Origin: Arachis hypogaea
Taxonomy: Eukaryota; Streptophyta; Magnoliopsida; Fabales; Fabaceae
DNA: 64,000 nucleotides
Direction of reading: 5' to 3'
NCBI RefSeq assembly: GCF_003086295.3
Contig: NC_092044.1
Span: forward strand, 76,346,024 to 76,410,023
This document shows, piece by piece, positions 49,066 to 59,093 of the stretch. A program made the translations under genes and the position numbers. The notes beneath the pieces are model-generated. The model saw only the letters and a program-made list of their open reading frames with translations. It was not told the DNA's origin and made no database searches. Position 1 is the stretch's first letter, and each line of letters starts with the position of its first letter.

Positions 49066-50042
49066 TGATGGTAATGGAAAACAAAAAAGATTATGCTTTG
49101 ACCACACCAAACTTAAAATATTGCTCGCCCTCGAGCAATAGAAGAAAGAAAAGAAGAAGAAGAAGAAGAAAATATGGAGGAGAAGGGGGAGTGTAGGTTT
49201 CGGCCAAGGTATAGAAGAGGGGATTTGTGTTGTGTGAAAATGAAGTAGAATGGAAAGGTATATATAGGGAAAGGGGAGAGGGTAGGTTCGGCCATTTAGG
49301 GTGGGTTTGGGTGGGAAAGTGTTTTTGAATTTTGAAGGTAGGTGGGGTTTTTGGAGAAGAGTGGATGGATGTGAGTGGTGAAGGGGGTAATTGGGAAGAG
49401 AGATTGAAGTTGATGGGAAGTGTGACATGGGGAAGAGTGAAATAGGATTAGAAGATAAGGTGGGAATATGTTAGGTGGGGATCCTGTGGGGTCCACAGAT
49501 CCTGAGGTGATCCTGTGGGGTCCACAAATCCTGAGATGATCCTGTGGGGTCCACAGATCCTGAGGTGTCAAGGAATTACATCCCTGCACCAAATAGGCAT
49601 GTAAAATGCCTTTGCATACCATTCTGGCATTTAAACGCCGAGGTGATGCACGTTCTAGGCGTTCAACGCCCATGTAAAGCATGTTCTGGGCGTTCAACGC
49701 CCATATGTAGCATGTTTCTAGCGTTGAACGCCAGTTTCATGCTTGTTACTGGCGTTCAGCGCCAGTTTTCCTTAAGGCACATTCCTGGCGTTCAAACGCC
49801 AGAATGTTGCTTGTTTCTGGCGTTCAGCGCCAGATTCATGCTCTGTTCTGGCGTTGAACGCCAGCCAGATGCTCCGTACTGGCGTTGAACGCCAGTCTGT
49901 CCTTCCTCCAAGGTGCAAATTTTTTTCTGCTGTTTTTGATTCTGTTTTTAATTTTTATGATTTTTTTCGTGACTCCTCATGATCATGTACCTAATAAAAC
50001 ACAAAATAACAATAAAATAAAATAAAAATTAGATAAATAAAA
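49066..50042 (-). other. Element C spacer with GGCGTT/AACGCC palindrome array
   Basis: About ten copies of a palindrome like TGGCGTTGAACGCCA lie at about 49622-49895, spaced by roughly 30 bp. Before them is a threefold repeat of GATCCTGTGGGGTCCACA with short spacers (49482-49562). No gene is supportable in this stretch. Confidence 0.75.
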
Positions 50043-50058
50043 TTGGGTTGCCTCCCAA
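50043..50058 (-). promoter_or_regulatory. Conserved post-ORF hairpin (element C)
   Basis: Sense sequence TTGGGAGGCAACCCAA, 5-bp stem and loop AGGCAA, 64 nt after the gag-protease stop. Confidence 0.72.
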
Positions 50059-50122
50059 CAAGCGCTTCTTTAATGTCAATAGCTTGACATTGTGCTCTCA
50101 TGGAGTCACAAAGGTGATCAGG

Positions 50123-52441
50123 TCAATGTTGTATAGTCCCAACACCAAACTTAGAGTTTGGATATGGGGTCTTAACACCAAACTTAGAGTTTGGTTGTGG
50201 CCTCCCAACACAAAACTTAGAGTTTGACTGTGGGGGCTCTTCTTGACTCTGAACTGAGAGAAGCTCTTCATGCTTACTCTCTTGTATCACAGAGGGATGG
50301 CCATGTGCCTTAAACACAAGGTAGTCCCCATTCAATTGAAGGACTAATTCACCTCTGTTGACATCTATCACAGCTCCTGCTGTGGCTAGGAAAGGTCTTC
50401 CAAGGATAATACACTCATCCTCTTCCTTCCTAGTGTTTTAGATTATGAAATTAGCAGGGATGTAAAGGCCTTCAACCTTTACTAACACGTCCTCTACTAT
50501 TCCATAAGCTTGTCTCAGTGACTTGTCTGCCAATTGTAATGAGAACAAGGCAGGTTGTACCTCAATGATTCCCAGCTTCTCCATTACAGAGAGTGGCATA
50601 AGATTTATCCCTGACCCCAGATCACATAGAGCTTTTTCAAAGGTCAATGTGCCTATGGTACAAGGTATTAAGAATTTGCCAGGATCTTGTTTCTTTTGAG
50701 ATAAAATTTGCTGAATCCAGGTATCTAGTTCACTAATGAGCAAGGGAGGTTCACTTTCCCAAGTCTCATTACCAAACAACTTGGCATTCAGCTTCATGAT
50801 AGCTCCTAAATATTGAGCAACTTGCTCTCCAGTCACATCTTCATCCTCTTCAGAGGAAGAATAGTCTTTAGAGCTCATGAATGGCAGAAGGAGATTTAAT
50901 GGAATCTCTATGGTCTCTATTTGAGCCTCAGATTCCTTTGGATCCTTAATAGGAAACTCCCTCTTGCTTCAGAGACGTCCCAAGAGGTCCTCCTCACTAG
51001 GATTTTCGTCCTCCTCCTCCCTTGTGCATTTGGCCATATTGATCACATCAATGGCCTTGCACTCTCCTTTTGGATTCTCTTCTGTATTGCTTGGGAAAAT
51101 ACTGGGAGGAGTTTCAATGACTTTCTTACTCAGCTGGCCCACTTGTGCCTCCAAATTTCTGATGGAGGATCTTGTTTCACTCATGAAACTGAAAGTGGCT
51201 TTTGACAGATCAGAGACTAGATTGGCTAAATTAGAAGTATTTTGGTCAGAATTCTCTGTCTATTGCTGAGAAGATGATGGAAAAGGCTTGCTATTGCTCA
51301 GCCTATTGCGTCCACCATTGTTAAAGCCTTGTTGAGGCTTTTGTTGATCCTTCCATGAGAAATTTGGATGATTTCTCCATGATGAATTATAGGTGTTTCC
51401 ATAAGGTTCACCCATGTAATTAACCTCTGCCATTGCAGGGTTCTCAGGATCATAAGCTTCTTCAGAAGCTGCCTCTTTAGTACTGTTGGATGCATTTTGC
51501 CATCCATTCAGACTTTGAGAGATCATGTTGACTTGCTGAGTCAACACTTTGTTCTGAGCCAATATGGCATTCAGAGCATCAATCTCAAGAACTCCCTTCC
51601 TTTGAGGCGTCCCATTATTAATGGAACTCCTCTCAGAGGTGTACATGAATTGGTTATTTGCAACCATGTCAATAAGCTCTTGAGCTTCTGCAGGTGTTTT
51701 CTTTAGGTGAATGGATCCACCTGCAGAATGGTCCAATGACATTTTCGAAAATTCAGATAGACCATAATAGAATATATCTAGTATGGTCCATTCTGAAAAC
51801 ATGTCAGATGGACACCTTTTGGTCAGCTGCTTGTATCTTTCCCAAGCTTCATAGAGGAATTCACCTTCTTTTTGTTTGAAGGTCCGAACATCCACCCTAA
51901 GCTTGCTCAGCTTTTGAGGAGGAAAGAATTTATCCAAGAAGGCCGTGACCAGCTTATCCCAAGAGTCCAGGCTATCCTTAGGTTGTGAATCCAACCATAT
52001 TCTAGCTCTGTCTCTTACAGCAAAAGGGAAAAGCATGAGCATGTAGACTTCAGGATCTACTCCATTCATCTTAACAGTCTCACAGATCTGCAAGAATTCA
52101 GTTAAAAACTGATAAGGATCTTCAGATAGAAGCCCATAAAACTTGCAGTTTTGTTGCATTAAAGCAACTAGCTGAGGCTTCAGCTCAAAATTGTTTGCTC
52201 CAATGGCAGGAATGGAGATGCTTCTTCCATCAAATTTGGACGTTGGTTTGGTAAAGTCACCAAGCATCCTTCTTGCATTATCATTATTGGGTTCAGCTGC
52301 CATCTCCTTCTCTTGTTCGAAAATTTCTGAAAGGTTACTTCTGGATTGTTGTAATTTGGCTTCTCTTAGCTTTCTCTTCAAAGTCCTTTCAGGTTCAGGA
52401 TCAGCTTCAACAAGAGTGCTTTTGTCCTTGTTCCTGCTCAT
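50123..52441 (-). pseudogene. Element C gag-protease (three in-frame stops)
   Basis: One frame runs from MSRNKDKSTLV. The gag domain covers LMLFPFAVRDRARIW to AWERYKQLTKRCP, followed by LDHSAGGS. The retropepsin box is CDLGSGINLMP (Gly where relatives have Ala), and the GRPFLATAGA segment follows. In-frame stops at 51260-51262 (TAG), 50969-50971 (TGA) and 50438-50440 (TAA) break it, without frameshift. After protease the tail has three repeats of PNSKFGV, encoded by the TAAGTTTGGTGTT motif. No RT or integrase follows. The protein would build particles but depend on another element for cDNA and integration. Confidence 0.9.
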
Positions 52442-54005
52442 ATGAAAGAGGAGAAAACAAGGAAAGAAAAGGAATCCTCTATGTCACAGTATAGAGATTC
52501 CTTTATGTCAGTAGAAAAAGAAGGGGGTAGAAGAAAGAAAAGTGAAGAATCCAAACACAAGGGATAGATTGAGTTCGGATTTTAGATGAAGAGAGGTGAA
52601 GAGAAGTGTTAGTAATTAAATAAATAAATAAAAGAAGAGAAGAGAGGGAGAAATTCGAAAATAATTTTGAAAAACTAGTTAATGATTTTCGAAAATTAGA
52701 GATAAGATAAGATTAAAATTAAAATTTAAAACAAAAAAGAATTTTTGAAAAAGGGATGAGATATTTTTCGAAATTAGAGAGGGAGAAGTAGTTAGTTGGT
52801 TTTGAAAAAGATTTGAAGTTTTTAATTTTTAAAAAGATAAGAAGATAGGAAGATAGAAAAGATATTTTAAAATCAAATTTTGAAAGAGATAAAATTTTGA
52901 AAAAGATAAGATAAAAAGATAAGATTTTTAAGAAAAAGGCATTTTGAAAAAGATAAAAAGATAAGGTAAAAAGATAAGATAAAAAGAAAAAAAGATTTTA
53001 ATTTTTAAATTTAAAATTACTTACTTCACTAACAAGAAACTACAAGATGAGATTCTAGAACTTAAAGATTGAACCTTTCTTAACAAGAAAGTAACAAACT
53101 TCAAATTTTTGAATTAATCACATTAATTGTTAGTGAATTTTCGAAAATATGATATAAAGATAAGAAAAAGATTTTGAAAATATTTTGAAAAAGATTTTTG
53201 AAATTTTTCGAAAATAAAGAGAAAAATGGAAAAGACATGATTTTTGAAAAAGATTTTAAAAAGATAAGATTTTCAAAATTGAAAATTTGACTTGACTTGT
53301 TAGAAACAACTAATTTTAAGAATTTTTTGACCAAGTCAACCCAAAATTTCGAAAATTTGGAGAGAAAAAAGGAAAAGATATTTTTTTTATTTTTGAAATT
53401 TTTATTGATGAGAGAGAAAAACATCAAAAATACTCAATGCATGAAATTTTTAGATCAAAACAATGAATGCATGCAAGAATGCTATGAATGTCAAGATGAA
53501 CACCAAGAACTCTTTGAAGATCATCATGAACATCAAGAACATAATTTTGAAAAATTTTTTATGCAAAGAAAACATGCAAGACACCAAACTTAGAAATCTT
53601 TAATGCATGGACTCTAACAAACGAAAAATGCATATGAAAAACAACAAACAACACAAAACAAGAAATAATCAAGATCAAACAAGAGAATTTACCAAGAACA
53701 TCTTGAAGATCATGAAGAACACTATGAATGCATGAATTTTCAAAAAATGCAAGAAAATTTTTTTTAAAGCATGCAATTGACACCAAACTTAAAAATTAAC
53801 TCAAGACTCAAACAAGAAATACAAAATATTTTTGGTTTTTATGATTTTCTAATAATTTTTTTGTATTTTTATTAATTTTTTTCTTTCGAAAATATTTTTT
53901 TTGGAAAAACAAAAAAGAAAAGAAAAATTCTGAAAAAGATTTTTGAAAAGAAAATTACCTACTCTAAGCAACAAGATGAACCGTCAGTTGTCCATACTCG
54001 AACAA
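52442..54005 (-). other. Element C 5' leader
   Basis: About 1.56 kb lie between PBS and gag. The plus strand is very rich in A and G, so the sense RNA is rich in U and C. The palindrome TTTTCGAAAA and variants recur at least seven times between 52650 and 53890. The AACACCAAACTT-like motif occurs near 53580 and 53780. ORFs here are low-complexity and unsupported. Confidence 0.65.
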
Positions 54006-54023
54006 TCCCCGACAACGGCGCCA
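54006..54023 (-). promoter_or_regulatory. Primer binding site, tRNA-Asp (element C)
   Basis: Sense TGGCGCCGTTGTCGGGGA has one mismatch to the tRNA-Asp 3' end and lies 6 nt inside the 5' LTR. Confidence 0.9.
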
Positions 54024-54029
54024 AAAACT

Positions 54030-54599
54030 TGGTGGACGAAATTGTGATCAACAATAATGGCTCTTTGGTATGTGCATAAAAACATTAACTCAGCACTTTC
54101 TTTCCACAATCTCGTTCAACTAACCAGCAAGTGTACTGGGTCGTCCAAGTAATAAACCTTACGTGAGTAAGGGTCGATCCCACAGAGATTGTTGGTATGA
54201 AGCAAGCTATGGTCACCTTGTAAATCTCAGTTAGGCAGATTAAATGGTTATGGATTTCAAAAATTAATAATAAACAGAAAATAAAATAGGATAGAAATAC
54301 TCATGTAAATCAATAGTGGGAATTTCAGATAGGCGTATGGAGATGCTGTGCTCCCCTCGAATCTCTACTTTCTTATTACATTCATCCAATCCTTCCTACT
54401 CCTTTCCATGGCAAGCTGTATGTAGGGCATCACCATCGTCAATGGCTACTTTTCATCCTCTCGGGAAAATGGTCCTATGCGCTGTCACTGCATGGCTAAT
54501 CGTCTGGAAGCATCACCCTTGACAATGGCTACATCCCATCCTCTCAGTGAAAATGGTCCAAATGCTCTGTCACAGCACGGCTAATCATCTGTCGGTTCT
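54030..54599 (-). repeat. Element C 5' LTR, 570-bp segment left of the D insertion
   Basis: It matches 45025-45599 of the 3' LTR closely. It stops at GTTCT, where D begins. The rest should follow D beyond the window and start with a second GTTCT. Confidence 0.9.
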
Positions 54600-56188
54600 T
54601 GGTGCACGAAATTGCAATCACATTTTTGCAACCCTGCACAACTAACCAGCAAGTGCACTGGGTCGTTGGTGCACGAAATTGCAATCACACTTTTGCAACC
54701 CCGCACAACTAACCAGCAAGTGCACTGGGTCGTCCAAGTAATACCTTACGTGAGTAAGGGTCGATCCCACGGAGATTGTTGGCTTGAAGCAAGCTATGGT
54801 TATCTTGTAAATCTTAGTCAGGATATCAGAAATTATCAGGATTGATTGTGAAAAGTAAAAGAACATGAAATAAGTACTTGTTTTGCAGTGATGGAGAACA
54901 GGTTGAGGTTTTGGAGATGCTCCATCTTCTGAATCTCTGCTTTCCTACTGTCTTCTTCTTCAAGCACGCAAGGCTCCTTCCATGACAAGCTGTATGCAAG
55001 GGTTTCACCGTTGTCAGTGGCTACCTCCCGTCCTCTCAGTGGAAATGTTCAACGCACCCTGTCACGGCACGGCTATCCATCTGTCGGTTCTCAATCAGGC
55101 CGGAATAGAATCCAGTGATTCTTTTGCGTTTGTCACTAACGCCCCGCCTTCAGGAGTTTGAAGCTCGTCACAGTCATTCAATCATTGAATCCTACTCAGA
55201 ATACCACAGACAAGGTTTAGACCTTCTGGATTCTCTTGAATGCCGCCATCAGTTCTAGCTTGTACCACGAAGATTCCGGTTAAAGAATCCAAGAGATATC
55301 TACTTAATCTAAGGTAGAACGGAGGTGGTTGTCAGGCACACGTTCATAATTGAGAATGATGATGAGTGTCACGGATCATCACATTCATCCGGTTTAAGAA
55401 CAAGTAATATCTTAGAATGGAAGCAAGCATGATTGAATGAAAAACAGTAGTAATTGCATTAATCCATCAAGACACAGCAGAGCTCCTCACCCCCAACCAT
55501 GGGGTTTAGAGACTCATGCCGTGGAAGGTACACAAAGAAACGTGTAAAGTGTCATGAGGTTCAGATACAATGTCAAAAGATCCTATTAATAGTGAACTAG
55601 TAACCTAGGGTATACAGAAATGAGTAAATGACATAAAAATCCACTTCCGGGCCCACTTGGTGTGTGCTTGGGCTGAGCATTGAAGCATTTTCGTGTAGAG
55701 ACTCTTTCTGGAGTTAAACGCCAGTTTTCATGCCAGTTTGGGCGTTTAACTCCAATTTCAATGCCAGTTCCAGCGTTAAACGCTGGAAATTCTGAGGTTG
55801 ATTTGCAACGCCGGTTTGGGCCATCAAATCTTGGGCAAAGTATGGACTATTATACATTGCTGGAAAGCCCAGGATGTCTACTTTCCAATTCCTTTGAGAG
55901 CGCGCCAATTGGGCTTCTGTAGCTCCAGAAAATCCACTTCGAGTGCAGGGAGGTCAGAATCCAACAGCATCTGCAGTCCTTTTCAGTCTCAGAATCAGAT
56001 TTTTGCTCAGGACCCTCAATTTCAGCCAGAAAATACCTGAAATCACAGAAAAACACACAAAATCATAGTGAAGTCCAGAAAAGTGAATTTTAACTAAAAA
56101 CTAATAAAAATATACAAAAAATTAACTAGATCATACCAAAAACACACTAAAAACAATGCCAAAAAGCGTATAAATTATCCGCTCATCA
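54600..56188 (-). repeat. Element D 3' LTR, with a doubled 67-bp end
   Basis: It starts TGGTGCACG and ends GCTCATCA. The LTR proper may begin at 54667 (1522 bp), with 54600-54666 a stub of a second LTR of the same family. The hairpin module is at 54713-54775. Palindromic GGCGTTTAACTCC motifs lie at about 55711-55790. Confidence 0.88.
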
Positions 56189-57112
56189 CAACACCAAACT
56201 TAAATTGTTGCTTGTCCCCAAGCAACTGAAAATCAAAATAAGATAAAAAGAAGAGAATATACTATAGACTCCAAAATATCAAGGAAACTTAGTTTCAATT
56301 AGATGAGCGGGACTAGTAGCTTTTTGCTTCCGAACAGTTTTGGCATCTCACTCTATCCTTTGAAGTTCAGAATGATTGGCATCTATAAGAACTCAGAACT
56401 CAGATAGTGTTATTGATTCTCCTAGTTAAGTATAATGATTCTTGAACATAGCCAGTGTATGAGTCTTGGCTGTGGCCCAAAGCACTCTGTCTTCCAGTAT
56501 TACCACCGGATACATACATGCCACAGACACATAATTGGGTGAACCTTTTCAGATTGTGACCCAGCTTTGCTAGAGTCCCCAATTAGAGGTGTCCAGGGTT
56601 CTTAAGCACACTCTTTTCTCCTTGGATCACAACTTTATTTCTTTCTTTTTCTCTTTTTTTTGAATTTTTTTTGTATCCACTGCTTTTTCTTGCTTCAAGA
56701 ATCAATTAGATGATTTTTTTAGATCCTCAATAACAGTTCTCTTTTTCCTCATTCTTTCAAGAGCCAACAATTTTTAACATTCTCAAAACAACAAATTCAA
56801 GAGACATATGCACTGTTCAAGCATTCATTCGGAAAACAAAAATTATTGTCACCACATCAAACTAATTCAACTAGTTTCAAGGATAAATTTCGAAATCCTG
56901 TACTTCTTGTTCTTTTGTGATTAAAGCATTTTTCATTTAAGAGAGGTGATGGATTCATAGGACATTCATACCTTTAAGACACGAATTTTAAATTTTATTA
57001 GTTATGAATTAAGAACAAGACTCAAAGATAGATATAAGATGAGACTAAAAAAAATAGAAAACAAAAATTTAAACTAGGCTCCTAATGATAGAGGTTTTCA
57101 CAGAGTTAGGAC
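56189..57112 (-). other. Element D 3' untranslated region
   Basis: It begins with AACACCAAACTTAAA next to the LTR and resembles the 3' UTR of C. No gene is seen. Confidence 0.7.
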
Positions 57113-58225
57113 TCAACAACCTTGATTTTGAGAAGTGGATGCTCCTTCAAATTGAGGGGAGAATTTCTGGCGTTTCAGCTCTTGGAGTTCACGCCCCTGC
57201 TTCTCTTGTTCCTTCAGTAATTTGCAGAGCATGCAGTTCTGATTCTGCTGTTTTTCCTTAAGTTGCTCCATAGTCTCTTGTAACTTGATGATAGATGCTT
57301 CTAGGCTGGTCCAGTAGTCAATTTTAGGAAATTCAGGGAGGAACTCCTGCGCCCTCCTTTTGATAGAGTTGTCTTGCATTTGTCCTTCCATTGACTTCTT
57401 GGTGATTGGATGTTCAATGGGTATAAATTCATCTACTCCCATCTTTACCCCAGCCTCTTTACAGAGCAAGGAGATCAAGCTTGGGTAAGCCAATTTGGCT
57501 TCAGTGGAATTTTTATTTGCAATTGTGTAGATCTCACAAGCAATCACATGATGAACCTCCACTTCTTTTCCAAGCATAATGCAATGAATCATCACTACTC
57601 TCTTGATAGTGACCTCAGAACGGTTGCTAGTGGGCAATATGGAACGCCCAATAAAGTCTAGCCAACCTCTTGCAATTGGTTTGAGGTCTCCCCTCTTGAG
57701 TTGGTTTGGGACACCCTTTGAATTGGTTATCCACTTAGTTCCAGGGAGGCATATGTCCTCTAGAACTTGATCCAACCCTTTATCTGCTCTCACCATTCTC
57801 CTATTGAAGGATTCAGGATCATCCTGCAGTTGAGGCAATTTGAAGATTTCTCTTATTTTGTCCAGATGGAAGTACATAACTTTTCCTCTGACCATGGTTC
57901 TGTAGGTATAGTAAGCAGTTCCAGTCATTCTCTGCTTATCTGTTAGCCACAGATTTGAGTAGAATTCCTGAACCATATTCCTTCCAACCTTTATCTCAGG
58001 ATTGGTTAGAACTTCCCATCCTCTGTTTCGAATTTGCTCTTGGATCCCCGGATATTCATCTTCTTTCAGATCAAATTTAACTTCCGGGATCACTGACCTT
58101 AGACCCATTATCTTGTGATAATGGTCTTCATGTTCTTTGGTTAAGAACTTCTCTTGATTCCAAAGATTCTTTGGATTATTCTCTTTCTTTCCTCTTAAAT
58201 TGGTTTGTTTTCCCTTTGGAGCCAT
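57113..58225 (-). CDS. Element D accessory ORF (plant transposon protein family), intact
   Basis: The start is taken at MAPKGKQTNLRGKK, 370 residues. An earlier in-frame Met at 58375 would add a hydrophobic Phe/Leu-rich stretch that is probably leader, but a signal-like N-terminus cannot be ruled out. The order is a basic N-terminus; PEVKFDLKEDEYPGI; GWEVLTNP and MVQEFYSNLWL; TMVRGKVMYFHLDKI; LKPIARGWLDFIGRSILPTSNRSEV; then a C-terminal coiled coil rich in Gln, Glu and Lys. It lies 868 nt after the pol stop. The core resembles the accessory protein of the unrelated copia element here. Its role in the element is unknown to me. Confidence 0.82.
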   Translation of the reverse strand: MAPKGKQTNLRGKKENNPKNLWNQEKFLTKEHEDHYHKIMGLRSVIPEVKFDLKEDEYPGIQEQIRNRGWEVLTNPEIKVGRNMVQEFYSNLWLTDKQRMTGTAYYTYRTMVRGKVMYFHLDKIREIFKLPQLQDDPESFNRRMVRADKGLDQVLEDICLPGTKWITNSKGVPNQLKRGDLKPIARGWLDFIGRSILPTSNRSEVTIKRVVMIHCIMLGKEVEVHHVIACEIYTIANKNSTEAKLAYPSLISLLCKEAGVKMGVDEFIPIEHPITKKSMEGQMQDNSIKRRAQEFLPEFPKIDYWTSLEASIIKLQETMEQLKEKQQNQNCMLCKLLKEQEKQGRELQELKRQKFSPQFEGASTSQNQGC

Positions 58226-59035
58226 GATCTTGATGAATCTTGGCTTAGTGATCACGGAAAAGCACACCAAACTTAGAGGTTTGCTTGTCCTCAAGCAAAA
58301 GAAAGGAAAGAAGAGAGAGAGGAGAAGAGCAAATTCGAATGGTGTGGGGAATGGTGAGGCCGAACAAGCTTTCATAAGGGGGGGAAGAAGAGATTTCGAA
58401 AAATTGAAAGGGGATTTGAGAAGATATGGAGAGAATTTGAGAGAAGGGTGAGTTTTTTGAACAAGATTTGGGATTGATTTGAGAGATTTGAAGAATGATT
58501 TTTTATTTTTGAAGATTTGAAAGTGAATGATGAAAGGTTGAGATGTATTTATGTAGAAAAGTATGGGTAAGAAAAGAGAAATTTGAAAAAAATTGATTGG
58601 AAATCAAAATCTTGGTCCCCCCACCTTTCTGGCGTTAAACGCCCAGAATGGCATTCATTCTGGCGTTTAACGCCCATTTGTTGCCCATTATGGGCGTTTA
58701 ACGCCCAGCCAGGTGCCCTGGCTGGCGTTAAACGCCAGAATTCCTTTATCACTGGGTGTTTTTCTAAAACGCCCAGGATGCTGCACACCTGGCGTTAAAC
58801 GCCCAGAATGGTGCCCATTCTGGCGTTTAACGCCCAAAATGGTACCTTTACTGGCGTTAAACGCCCAGAATGGTGCCCATTCTGGCGTTTAACGCCCAAA
58901 ATGCCCCTTACTGGCGTTTTTTCGCCAGTAAGCTCTTTTTCTCTGCTTTTTGCGCTGAATCCTTCTGTAACTCTGTGAATTCCTTCATTTTTGATACTTG
59001 CCTTTGTAAAAACAAAACATATAACCTGCTAATGA
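58226..59035 (-). other. Element D spacer with GGCGTT/AACGCC palindrome array
   Basis: About ten palindromes such as TGGCGTTAAACGCCA or GGGCGTTTAACGCCC lie at about 58628-58930, with spacers that themselves repeat (CAGAATGGTGCCCATTC). No gene is supportable. Confidence 0.8.
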
Positions 59036-59051
59036 CTGGGTTGCCTCCCAG
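59036..59051 (-). promoter_or_regulatory. Conserved post-pol hairpin (element D)
   Basis: Sense CTGGGAGGCAACCCAG, 42 nt after the pol stop. The outer pair is C-G where A, B and C have T-A. Confidence 0.75.
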
Positions 59052-59093
59052 CAAGCACTTCTTTATTGTCTTTAGCTGGACCTTTACTGAGAA

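Larger units (their letters stand above)
45025..54599 (-). mobile_element. Element C: non-autonomous gypsy element with gag, protease and accessory ORF
   Basis: It has a complete left LTR (45025-46813), internal region, tRNA-Asp PBS and the first 570 bp of the right LTR, which is cut by D at 54600. The target duplication on the left would be CCCTC (45020-45024); the right copy is outside the window. Gag and protease are present, but no RT, RNase H or integrase. An accessory ORF lies downstream. The layout parallels D without its pol enzymes. Confidence 0.92.

Noticed and set aside
49622..49895. CRISPR-like look of regularly spaced palindromes (also 58628-58930)
   Set aside because: Plant retrotransposon setting, variable unit sequence, spacers that are themselves repeated and no cas genes.
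53101..53786. ORFs in the leader of C
   Set aside because: Phe/Lys-rich low-complexity frames in an A/G-rich tract, with no family and no partner in D.
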